A DNA stretch of 5,735 bases, taken from positions 1 through 5,735 of the forward strand of contig JANSXJ010000240.1 of NCBI GenBank assembly GCA_024743015.1, written 5' to 3'. Numbering within the stretch: position 1 is the stretch's first letter; each line of letters opens with the position of its first letter. Position numbers and translations under genes: made by a program. The stretch comes from Hyphomonas sp. (GTDB taxonomy: Bacteria; Pseudomonadota; Alphaproteobacteria; Caulobacterales; Hyphomonadaceae). The notes beneath the pieces were generated by a model, which ran no database searches, was not told where the DNA came from, and worked only from the letters and a program-made list of their open reading frames with translations. This document shows positions 1 through 5,735 of the stretch, piece after piece.

Positions 1-321
1 GGCAATGTCGCCAAGAAAGCGCGCGATGGCACCTTGTCGATTGCGGATATGCAAGGCGGGACGTTCACCATTACCAATGGTGGCGTTTATGGCTCTCTGA
101 TGTCGACGCCGATCCTGAATCCACCCCAGTCTGGCGTACTTGGAATGCACCGGATCGAGCAGCGCCCCGTCGCTGTCGATGGCCAGGTGGTTATTCGTCC
201 GATGATGTATCTGGCCTTGTCCTATGACCACAGGATCGTGGACGGCAAAGAAGCGGTGACCTTCCTGGTGCGAGTCAAGGAAGCGCTGGAAGATCCCGAG
301 CGGTTGCTGCTCGAAGTCTAG
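1..321 (+). CDS. sucB: Dihydrolipoyllysine-residue succinyltransferase (E2 of 2-oxoglutarate dehydrogenase), C-terminal part
   Basis: This is the end of a gene whose start lies before the window; 106 codons are visible in frame 1, ending at TAG (319-321). The product would be the E2 core of the 2-oxoglutarate dehydrogenase complex, which moves the succinyl group from lipoamide to CoA in the TCA cycle, in the cytoplasm. The visible part is the end of the catalytic (2-oxoacid dehydrogenase acyltransferase) domain. The block [15 protein letters not shown], then [16 protein letters not shown], is typical of SucB/OdhB rather than the pyruvate or branched-chain E2. The active-site motif DHRIVDG lies at visible residues 76-82, with the catalytic His at 77 and the partner Asp at 81. 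The C-terminus ([10 protein letters not shown]) matches the family's usual ending, so the gene is intact at this end. The lipoyl and E1/E3-binding domains are outside the window. No lpd (E3) gene follows directly; transcription ends at the hairpin just downstream. Confidence 0.96.
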   Translation, partial: GNVAKKARDGTLSIADMQGGTFTITNGGVYGSLMSTPILNPPQSGVLGMHRIEQRPVAVDGQVVIRPMMYLALSYDHRIVDGKEAVTFLVRVKEALEDPERLLLEV

Positions 322-344
322 CCGATTTTCGAAACACTGAGATC

Positions 345-376
345 AAAGCGCTCCGACGGGTTCGGGGCGCTTTTTC
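345..376 (+). terminator. Rho-independent terminator of sucB
   Basis: A 10-bp stem pairs 347-356 (AGCGCTCCGA) with 362-371 (TCGGGGCGCT), with one U-G wobble and a 5-base loop (CGGGT). A T-run follows (371-375), and two upstream A residues can extend the pairing into it. It begins 23 bases after the sucB stop codon. The GC-rich stem plus T-tract is the classic intrinsic terminator form and marks the end of the sucB transcription unit, so the downstream c-di-GMP gene should have its own promoter. Confidence 0.9.
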
Positions 377-414
377 GTTTCTCATGAGTTAACGGGCTCG
401 TGCCAATCTGGCCG

Positions 415-428
415 AGCGTTTCAACGCT
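415..428. promoter_or_regulatory. 14-bp dyad upstream of the c-di-GMP gene, possible operator
   Basis: AGCGTT-TC-AACGCT is a perfect 6+6 inverted repeat with a 2-base spacer. It sits 55 bases before the probable ATG at 484 and 38 bases after the sucB terminator. A 2-base gap is too small for an RNA hairpin loop, so if it is functional, a dimeric DNA-binding protein is more likely. It lies in the only stretch where the promoter of the following gene can be. I could not identify convincing -35/-10 boxes around it, and a dyad of this size can occur by chance. Confidence 0.3.
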
Positions 429-483
429 TCCCTGTCCTTTTTCGCGTACCTTCAGCGCCAGTAGGGACAAATCTGAGCAAGTC

Positions 484-2817
484 ATGAGCAGCAGCAATGC
501 AAGTCTGTGGGGACGGACTGACGCAATTACCACCAGCCAGGACATCGAGCGTGCGCGCGAAGTCGCGTTGATATCGGTGCTCGCACCCGTTTTGTTTATG
601 GCCAGCCTTGTCAGCGCCGCGGTCCTCCTGTTTGGGGAGCTGGGCGCCAGTGATCTCTTCTTCATATGGCTGATCGGCCAGTGTTTTCTGTGTGCGTCAT
701 TCTTTTTGTTGAGCCTGCGCGAGCGGGCTGAGCTATTCGGCGGAACGCGCCAGGCGCTGACCTTGATCAAACGTTTTTCCTTTGTCGCCCTCGGCGTTAC
801 CTGGGGCGCCGTGCCTGGCATTCTGGCGCTGTTTGAGCCGATGCCTGCGCATTTGATGTTCGGCGCGATCCTGTCGGGCAGCACGATGTCTGCAGCGCTT
901 CTGCTTCAATATATGCCACGTCTTGGCCGGATCGTACTCGCCGTCACACTCGGCGGATTCATTGCCAACACCTTGTTCCAGCCGACCGTCTCAGCGACCG
1001 TCGTGTCGATGGTCATGCTGGCCTATTTCGGTGGGCTCGCAATCTGCACGCGGATTTATTTTTCGCGCTACAATCAGCGCTTGCAGGCGGTCGAGGCTGA
1101 AGTTCAGCGCACCCGAGAAATCAATTCGGTGCTGCGCGATGTTGGGTTCGCGACGAATACCTGTTTCTGGTCCTCCGATGAGGACGGGATCATTACCGAA
1201 GTCAGCAATGACGCGTTGCTCGGGGAGACGCTGACCGAGCGCGTTCTCGGACGCGATATTTTGACCTTGTTCAAATACTCACCAGAACGCGATCTCTTCC
1301 GGGCACGTATGGCGCGTGGATCGGAAATCGTTGCCCTGGAACTGGAAGTCGATGACTCCATCGAGATTGATGCGCGCTATTGGAAACTATCGGCGCGTCC
1401 CCATTTCGTCGACGGTGAGTTTACGGGCTTTCGCGGCTCTGCAACCGACATTACCGCGCTACGCGTCAGCGAGCAGCGCGCTGCCTTCCTGACAGAATAT
1501 GATTCCGTAACAGGCCTTTTGAATCGCAACTCTTTCACCGCGGCGGTTACCGCGCACCTGGAAAGCGAGATTCGCGAGACCTATGAAAGTGCTTTGATCT
1601 GGATCGACCTGGATAATTTCAAGTGGATCAATGACACATTCGGGCATGATGGTGGTGACGAAGTTCTCAAACTCGTCACGGATCGCCTGCAATCGCTGTG
1701 TGAGCCTATGGATCTTCTGGCACGTTATGGCGGCGACGAATTCGCCTTGCTGGTGGCGCGTCCGCATGTTGAAGGCCGTCTTGTCCAGTTCGTCGAATCT
1801 TTGACGCAGGCGATGCAGGAACCGTATCGGTTTGCCAATACGGATGTGCAGTGTGGCGCCAGCGTCGGCCTGCGCCGGATCGAGCCAAACTCCAAAGACA
1901 CGACGAGCGTGATCAAGGAAGCTGACCTTGCCCTCTATGCGGCGAAGTCCAGCGGACGCGGTCAATGGAAGGAATATTCCGAGCGTTTCAAAGCGCGCGT
2001 GCGCGGTCAGCGCGAACTGGCTCAGGATCTCGTCAAGGCGATCGAAGCCGACAATCTGAATCTGCAATTCCAGCCCATCATGGATGCAAAAACCGGCGCG
2101 GTGTGCGGTGTTGAAGCCCTGTCTCGTTGGTACCATCCGGTCCGCGGCGCTGTTTCACCCACGGAGTTCATTCCTGTGGCGGAAGACAATGGGATCATCA
2201 TCTCGCTTGGCGATCGCGTTATTGAACATGCCATCGCCGCGGCCGCTGAGATGCCATCCGACACCAAGATCGGCATCAATATCTCGCCCTTGCAATTGCA
2301 CAGTCTTCGCCTGTTGCCACTGATCGAGGCACAGCTGGACGCGACCGGGCTCGACCCGAAGCGGGTTGAGTTGGAAATCACGGAAAGCGTTTTCCTGTCC
2401 GACAATGCGTTCATTCTCGGCCGGTTGCACAAGCTCAAGAAGCTTGGCGTAAGGATCGCCATGGATGATTTCGGCACCGGGTTCTCGTCGCTCTCTTACC
2501 TGCAACGATTCCCGTTTGATAAATTGAAGCTTGATCAGTCTTTTGTGCGCGGCATTGAAACCAGCGATCAGAGCTGTGCGATTGCCCGGGCGACGATCTC
2601 GATGGCGCACGCGCTCGGCATGTCTGTCACCGCTGAAGGTGTGGAGACCGATGCCCAGGCTCGATTCCTGCGCGAGCAGGGCTGTGACGAGCTGCAGGGA
2701 TTCCTGTTCAGTCGCCCGCAGGATCAATCGGCCTTGATTCCATATTTGCGAAGCATGGAACTGATGCACGCAACGCGTTCAAAACCGGACTCCAAAGTGG
2801 TTTCGATCCTGCGTTAG
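484..2817 (+). CDS. Membrane-bound PAS-GGDEF-EAL protein (diguanylate cyclase / c-di-GMP phosphodiesterase)
   Basis: The protein has 777 residues and probably makes and/or degrades the second messenger c-di-GMP at the inner membrane. Residues 25-193 hold six hydrophobic segments (about 25-51, 57-78, 98-117, 122-144, 147-165, 169-189). A short charged, coiled-coil-like linker (195-220) and a PAS-like domain (about 220-328, ending GSATDIT) follow. The GGDEF domain (about 334-495) has an intact RYGGDEF at 414-420. The inhibitory I-site position reads EPMD (407-410) instead of RxxD, so product inhibition is probably absent. The EAL domain (about 515-760) keeps EAL at 544-546, ITES, DDFGTG at 661-666, the catalytic Lys in KLD (682), AEGVE (Glu718) and LQGFLF, so phosphodiesterase activity is expected. 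The frame stays open back to a GTG at 400, but the peptide encoded at 400-483 is Ser/Pro-rich and domain-free. The ATG at 484 is preferred, although its Shine-Dalgarno is weak (GAG, 6 bases ahead). The input signal, and which activity dominates, cannot be read from the sequence. Confidence 0.95.
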   Translation: MSSSNASLWGRTDAITTSQDIERAREVALISVLAPVLFMASLVSAAVLLFGELGASDLFFIWLIGQCFLCASFFLLSLRERAELFGGTRQALTLIKRFSFVALGVTWGAVPGILALFEPMPAHLMFGAILSGSTMSAALLLQYMPRLGRIVLAVTLGGFIANTLFQPTVSATVVSMVMLAYFGGLAICTRIYFSRYNQRLQAVEAEVQRTREINSVLRDVGFATNTCFWSSDEDGIITEVSNDALLGETLTERVLGRDILTLFKYSPERDLFRARMARGSEIVALELEVDDSIEIDARYWKLSARPHFVDGEFTGFRGSATDITALRVSEQRAAFLTEYDSVTGLLNRNSFTAAVTAHLESEIRETYESALIWIDLDNFKWINDTFGHDGGDEVLKLVTDRLQSLCEPMDLLARYGGDEFALLVARPHVEGRLVQFVESLTQAMQEPYRFANTDVQCGASVGLRRIEPNSKDTTSVIKEADLALYAAKSSGRGQWKEYSERFKARVRGQRELAQDLVKAIEADNLNLQFQPIMDAKTGAVCGVEALSRWYHPVRGAVSPTEFIPVAEDNGIIISLGDRVIEHAIAAAAEMPSDTKIGINISPLQLHSLRLLPLIEAQLDATGLDPKRVELEITESVFLSDNAFILGRLHKLKKLGVRIAMDDFGTGFSSLSYLQRFPFDKLKLDQSFVRGIETSDQSCAIARATISMAHALGMSVTAEGVETDAQARFLREQGCDELQGFLFSRPQDQSALIPYLRSMELMHATRSKPDSKVVSILR

Positions 2818-4295
2818 GTGTCTTCATTCATTTTGACAGTGAACAGGACGGCGAGTCCCATCAGGAACAGGATGGATATCGACGCCATGCCGATCCTCTG
2901 GCTGTTGAAGGCGCTGGTGAAGATCTCAACCAATAGCGGCCCCGCCCAAACGGTGACGGTTCCGGCAATGGCATAGAGTCCGAAAAACTCACCGCTGCGT
3001 CCAGGCGGCGCGAGATGCACCAGCATCGACCGGCTGGAAGAAATACTGGCTGTGGCTGTCACCGCGACGACGCTGATCGAGCCAAGATAAACGAGGTCTG
3101 ACAGTGTTTGGAAAATCAGTCCGTCCCAGACCTGAAAATTCTGTACCAACCCGAAGAGCAGGCTATCCTGCGTAATCGAAAGCTGGAATGCCAATGTCGC
3201 GACCATGCCGACAATTGATATGATCAGTGAATTCTTGGGACCGAACCGGGTGTCCATCCATCCACCGAGGATGCCACCGCCAAAGGCCCAAATCGACCCA
3301 AAGATCGCATATGCGGTCATTTCCAGAAATCCCCATTCCAGAAACAGAGCGACATAGACTGCCCCGAGGGCGAGAAGCGCCGCCATCGCGTCCGCATAGA
3401 GCATCCGGGCGATCAGGAATTTCATCATTTGAAGGTATCTGGCGGCCTCTTTCACGGTCGTGAAAACAGCATTTGCGCCATCCTTGAACGCTTTTGGCCA
3501 ACTCGCGCCTTTGGTGCCGCCATCTTCGGCGTACAGAAAGAAAGGGATGGAAAACAGCGCGAGCCAGGCAGCGCATAAGGGTCCTGCAAGTCTCTGATGC
3601 TCAAACGCTTCCAGGCTGATCCCGAACTGCGGCGCCGCAAATGGCCATCCGATGATGCCGGGCAAGGCGAACAAGCCGACAAGCGCAATGAAGAGGAGCG
3701 TGGCCGCGAGATTACCCAGGCCTAGTCCCAAACCGGAAATCATCGGCAGCGATTGCGGCGCCCCAGCGACAGCCAGCATCGAATTGTGCGTGACCTCGGA
3801 ATAAGTGTAGCAGACATAAGCGATAACCATGAAGGTCATTACCGTGCCGGTAGAGAAGCCGGATTCGCCCGGAATGGCGTACCAGAGCAGCCACGACATC
3901 AACGCGATGGTTCCCAGAAAGATCGCCAGTATGGGCTTTCGGCGTCCGCCTCGGTCGAGCGCTGCGCCGAGGAATGGCGCCGTGAACGCCCCGACCAATC
4001 CGGCCCATTTGGTCACGGACGCAATAGCCGCCTGACCGCCAGCATTTGCGGTTCGGCGCGCGGTTTCCGGGTCCATTCCATCCAGTTCACCACTGGCAAG
4101 AATGTCCGCGCCAATCACGTCACGCGCAAAATAGGGCGCGAAAATATAGATGACGATGAGAATATAGTACGGGTTGCGAGCCCATTCGAACACCGCCCAG
4201 GCAAAGCCTGTTTTGTCGAGTGCGCCGCCGGTGCCGTAATGTCTGGAAATGTCTTCGGGGGAGCTCGTAGCGCTCGGCGCAGCCGTCTCGGTCAT
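2814..4295 (-). CDS. Major facilitator superfamily transporter, UMF1 (Atg22-like) family
   Basis: A 493-residue polytopic inner-membrane protein, predicted to be a secondary transporter of unknown substrate. The start ATG (4295-4293) has a strong GGAGG 7 bases upstream. The frame extends to a TTG at 4352, but that start lacks such support. The first helix contains FEWARNPYY (residues 36-44), the UMF1 signature region usually seen as WA.YDWANS.Y. An MFS motif-A-like loop, GAALDRGGRRKP, lies at 110-121. A second motif-A-like GGWMDTRFGPK occurs in the C-terminal half, as expected from the MFS internal repeat. Near the end, APPGRSGEFFGLYA (about 430-443) matches the conserved UMF1 segment with the EFFGLY core. 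Length and helix-rich composition fit a full 12-helix transporter with no sign of decay. UMF1 relatives include yeast Atg22, a vacuolar amino-acid effluxer, but bacterial members are mostly uncharacterised. It is the last gene of a minus-strand cluster and overlaps the convergent c-di-GMP gene by 4 bases. Confidence 0.92.
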   Translation of the reverse strand: MTETAAPSATSSPEDISRHYGTGGALDKTGFAWAVFEWARNPYYILIVIYIFAPYFARDVIGADILASGELDGMDPETARRTANAGGQAAIASVTKWAGLVGAFTAPFLGAALDRGGRRKPILAIFLGTIALMSWLLWYAIPGESGFSTGTVMTFMVIAYVCYTYSEVTHNSMLAVAGAPQSLPMISGLGLGLGNLAATLLFIALVGLFALPGIIGWPFAAPQFGISLEAFEHQRLAGPLCAAWLALFSIPFFLYAEDGGTKGASWPKAFKDGANAVFTTVKEAARYLQMMKFLIARMLYADAMAALLALGAVYVALFLEWGFLEMTAYAIFGSIWAFGGGILGGWMDTRFGPKNSLIISIVGMVATLAFQLSITQDSLLFGLVQNFQVWDGLIFQTLSDLVYLGSISVVAVTATASISSSRSMLVHLAPPGRSGEFFGLYAIAGTVTVWAGPLLVEIFTSAFNSQRIGMASISILFLMGLAVLFTVKMNEDT

Positions 4296-4302
4296 CCTGA
4301 AT

Positions 4303-4307
4303 CCTCC
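4303..4307 (-). promoter_or_regulatory. Ribosome binding site of the UMF1 transporter gene
   Basis: On the minus strand the sequence reads GGAGG, then 7 bases (ATTCAGG), then ATG. This is a near-ideal Shine-Dalgarno and decides the start at 4295 over the longer frame from TTG at 4352. Confidence 0.85.
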
Positions 4308-4391
4308 GCTCGCTCTTGTGGCGATTGGCAGCATCCTGCGCGATATTCTCAAGAGTGCCTAGAGGCCAGTGCGCTTGTCTTCGGGGCAAGC

Positions 4392-4844
4392 CTACCTGTT
4401 GAAGCGTTTCAGACGCGCCAGATCCTTAGGGCGCCCAAGCTGTTTGAGAATCTCCATCTGTTCACTGTGGTTCGGAACGTAGATCTTGGCGTCATCAAGG
4501 GTAATGCGCTGCCGGGATAACGGTTCCACCGACGTCCATAGCCCGGCTGTGCGAATCTGATATCCGCCCATGACCTCGACCGGCACATCGCCCAGATCGG
4601 GCTTTAGAAAGTAAGTCGACCGAAACCGGTCGGTGCCGCCATCCGCCTCGTTGGGAAGCGAATAAGCGGTCATCAACGCTTCAGCATCGCCGGCGGATAC
4701 GAGCACATCTATGTCACGGATCTCTCCGGGATCGACTCCAATCAGCGCCATGGCAGCGCTACCGAGGACCCACCAGGGATCCGCCGTTTCAGACAGAAAT
4801 TCAGCGACGCGCCGGAGCGCCGTCTGTTGGTGAAATGAGAGCAT
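4392..4844 (-). CDS. Small nucleotidyltransferase-fold protein, function unknown
   Basis: A 150-residue soluble protein that looks like a minimal nucleotidyltransferase. WVLGSAAMALIG (residues 25-36) supplies the GS motif of the fold. RDIDVLV (43-49) supplies the metal-binding DxD (Asp44, Asp46). VEV (89-91) places a third acidic residue, Glu90, on a following strand, as the fold needs. All three acidic positions are therefore present and catalysis is possible. The C-terminus LGRPKDLARL (136-145) is a motif I associate with such proteins. The substrate is unknown: relatives of the fold transfer nucleotides to antibiotics, proteins or RNA. No HEPN or toxin-antitoxin partner is next to it. A TAG six codons upstream of the ATG, in frame, fixes the start within a narrow range. 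It lies 40 bp after the hydrolase gene and 96 bp before the transporter gene on the same strand, suggesting co-transcription. The fold is likely; any specific activity is a guess. Confidence 0.75.
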   Translation of the reverse strand: MLSFHQQTALRRVAEFLSETADPWWVLGSAAMALIGVDPGEIRDIDVLVSAGDAEALMTAYSLPNEADGGTDRFRSTYFLKPDLGDVPVEVMGGYQIRTAGLWTSVEPLSRQRITLDDAKIYVPNHSEQMEILKQLGRPKDLARLKRFNR

Positions 4845-4856
4845 CCAGTCCGGTGT

Positions 4857-4860
4857 CTCC
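4857..4860 (-). promoter_or_regulatory. Probable ribosome binding site of the nucleotidyltransferase gene, long spacing
   Basis: The minus strand reads GGAG followed by 12 bases before the ATG at 4844. The core is good but the spacing is longer than usual. No alternative start codon lies between the in-frame TAG (4862-4860) and this ATG, so initiation here is likely but perhaps inefficient. Confidence 0.5.
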
Positions 4861-4884
4861 TAGCTCAACAGCAAGATACCGCTT

Positions 4885-5735
4885 TCAGGCGAATGAGAAG
4901 CCTTGTTGCCAGACGCTTTTCGGTTGCATGGCTTCCATCGGCTCGTCGAGGAATTCCGTCAGGACAGAGATGCTCTGCTCCGGCTTGGTGACGAGGAAGA
5001 GATGGCCGCCATCCTTGACGACATGAAGCTTCGCGTTTGGCAGCGCAGTATTCAGGATGTGCGCGTTCGCCATTGGCACAATCGAATCCTTGTCGCCCGC
5101 CATGACCAGTGTCGGCATGCGCAGAAAACGAATGAATGGCAGAGATGACCAGCCGAGGAAGGCGATCAGCTGATAGACATAGCCCATTGGTGCCGGTGGT
5201 TTGAGATTCTCGATGTGTTCACCGGCGCCTTCATCGGCGGCTTCGCCATAAAGGCGCTGGAAATTCTCGCGCATATAATCCGGATCGGTATAGCGCCGTG
5301 CATCGGCCATTTTGGAGATCGCACTAATCTTGCCGGGAACCATGGTCATACCTGCCGTTGTCGCGACAAGTGCGAGTTTGCCGACGGAGTTTCGATACTG
5401 AAACGCGTATTGCTGGGCCATCGCACCGCCCCAGGAAACGCCCATGACGTCGACATCATCGAAGCCATACTGATCACACAGCTTGCGGGCGACGCGTGCC
5501 ATCATCCAGGGACGATAGGGAAAGCGCGCTGGTTCGCTCTCGCCGACGCCCGGCATGTCGAAGGTCAGGATTTCGCGATCGCGGATCCACTCGCCGAGCC
5601 CAAAAGCCAGCTCCATATTGGCGCCAATTCCGTTGAAGAACAGAAGCGGGCGCTTGTCGGAAATTGTTTCCGCGGGCCAATAGCCGACGCGCAGCGTGAA
5701 GGCGCCGACGGTTTCCATGCTGATTTCAGGCAGCC
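4885..5735 (-). CDS. phaZ: Alpha/beta hydrolase resembling intracellular medium-chain poly(3-hydroxyalkanoate) depolymerase (5' end probably beyond the window)
   Basis: A cytoplasmic serine hydrolase. Numbering here is from the ATG at 5718, which gives 277 residues. FNGIGANMEL (28-37) is the oxyanion-side segment seen in Pseudomonas-type PhaZ. The nucleophile elbow is GVSWGGAMAQQ with Ser95. VPGK (127-130) is also shared with PhaZ. AGDKDSIVP gives the probable acid Asp211, and GGHLFLVT gives His239. The triad and the PhaZ-specific wording around it are complete, so the likely role is cleavage of stored medium-chain polyhydroxyalkanoate to hydroxyacids. A related esterase role cannot be excluded, since no PHA synthase or phasin gene is visible. 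The start is uncertain: the ATG at 5718 has no Shine-Dalgarno, and the frame stays open to the window edge (codons for L-P-E-I-S). As recalled, PhaZ proteins begin somewhat before this point, so I treat the gene as 5'-partial. It ends 40 bp before the nucleotidyltransferase gene and is the first visible member of the minus-strand cluster. Confidence 0.8.
   Translation of the reverse strand, partial: LPEISMETVGAFTLRVGYWPAETISDKRPLLFFNGIGANMELAFGLGEWIRDREILTFDMPGVGESEPARFPYRPWMMARVARKLCDQYGFDDVDVMGVSWGGAMAQQYAFQYRNSVGKLALVATTAGMTMVPGKISAISKMADARRYTDPDYMRENFQRLYGEAADEGAGEHIENLKPPAPMGYVYQLIAFLGWSSLPFIRFLRMPTLVMAGDKDSIVPMANAHILNTALPNAKLHVVKDGGHLFLVTKPEQSISVLTEFLDEPMEAMQPKSVWQQGFSFA

Noticed and set aside
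381..393. Short palindromes CTCATGAG and GTTAAC just after the sucB terminator
   Set aside because: Palindromes of 6-8 bases are common by chance, and nothing else in the surroundings supports a binding site.
400..483. GTG-initiated extension of the c-di-GMP protein by 28 residues
   Set aside because: There is no Shine-Dalgarno, the peptide has no domain character, and it would consume most of the space needed for a promoter. ATG at 484 is the better start, though not certain.
318..884. 188-codon open frame on the minus strand opposite the sucB end and the c-di-GMP gene
   Set aside because: It covers the sucB terminator and the well-supported N-terminal membrane region of the opposite gene. 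The peptide is rich in Arg, Ser and Lys with no recognisable domain.
1459..2769. Two long minus-strand open frames (1459-2136 and 2155-2769) opposite the GGDEF and EAL domains
   Set aside because: The plus strand here encodes intact, conserved catalytic domains. The antisense peptides show no family motifs and are expected by chance in GC-rich sequence.
4373..4391. Inverted repeat GCTTGTC-TTCGG-GGCAAGC directly after the nucleotidyltransferase stop
   Set aside because: On the transcribed (minus) strand one pair becomes a C-A mismatch and no T-run follows, so it is not a convincing intrinsic terminator. It could at most be a weak attenuator or an mRNA-stabilising hairpin.
4296..4391. Possible promoter in the 96-bp gap before the transporter gene (TTGAGA on the minus strand)
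   Set aside because: At 17 bases spacing the -10 position reads GCCAAT, which is too poor a match. Read-through from the upstream genes is the simpler explanation.
3753..4520. 255-codon plus-strand open frame opposite the transporter start and the nucleotidyltransferase end
   Set aside because: It crosses two well-supported minus-strand genes and the gap between them, and its translation is low-complexity with no recognisable domain.

Overview
The window looks like a stretch of ordinary alphaproteobacterial chromosome. It is moderately GC-rich, densely packed, and carries no mobile elements, RNA genes or CRISPR. The group is inferred from the style of the proteins: a SucB-type C-terminus, a membrane-anchored PAS-GGDEF-EAL protein, and a UMF1-type transporter next to a PhaZ-like depolymerase. 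A Hyphomonadaceae/Caulobacterales-like host is plausible, but the sequence alone does not prove it.

Layout, left to right. (1) 1-321, plus strand: the last 106 codons of the 2-oxoglutarate dehydrogenase E2 subunit (sucB), with its catalytic His/Asp motif. It is closed by a clear intrinsic terminator at 345-376. (2) 322-483: an intergenic region holding that terminator and a 14-bp dyad (415-428) that could be an operator. (3) 484-2817, plus strand: a 777-residue membrane protein with six predicted helices, a PAS-like domain, GGDEF and EAL. Both catalytic motifs are intact, but the GGDEF feedback-inhibition site is degenerate. (4) 2814-5735, minus strand: three co-directional genes, read from the right edge leftward. 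They are a PhaZ-like alpha/beta hydrolase (5' end probably outside the window), a 150-residue nucleotidyltransferase-fold protein, and a UMF1-family major facilitator transporter. Gaps of 40 and 96 bp, with no convincing terminator in either, fit a small operon. The transporter and the c-di-GMP gene converge and their stop codons overlap in a 4-base TTAG.

Functionally, the left side is central metabolism (TCA cycle). The middle is a one-gene c-di-GMP signalling unit, independently transcribed after the sucB terminator. The right side combines probable polyester or ester hydrolysis with a transporter and an uncharacterised nucleotidyltransferase. A shared role for those three, such as carbon-store use and export or uptake of products, is only a guess from position. 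I found no clear sign of a new multi-gene system. The most useful leads are the I-site-less dual c-di-GMP enzyme, the hydrolase/nucleotidyltransferase/transporter cluster, and the overlapping convergent stops.
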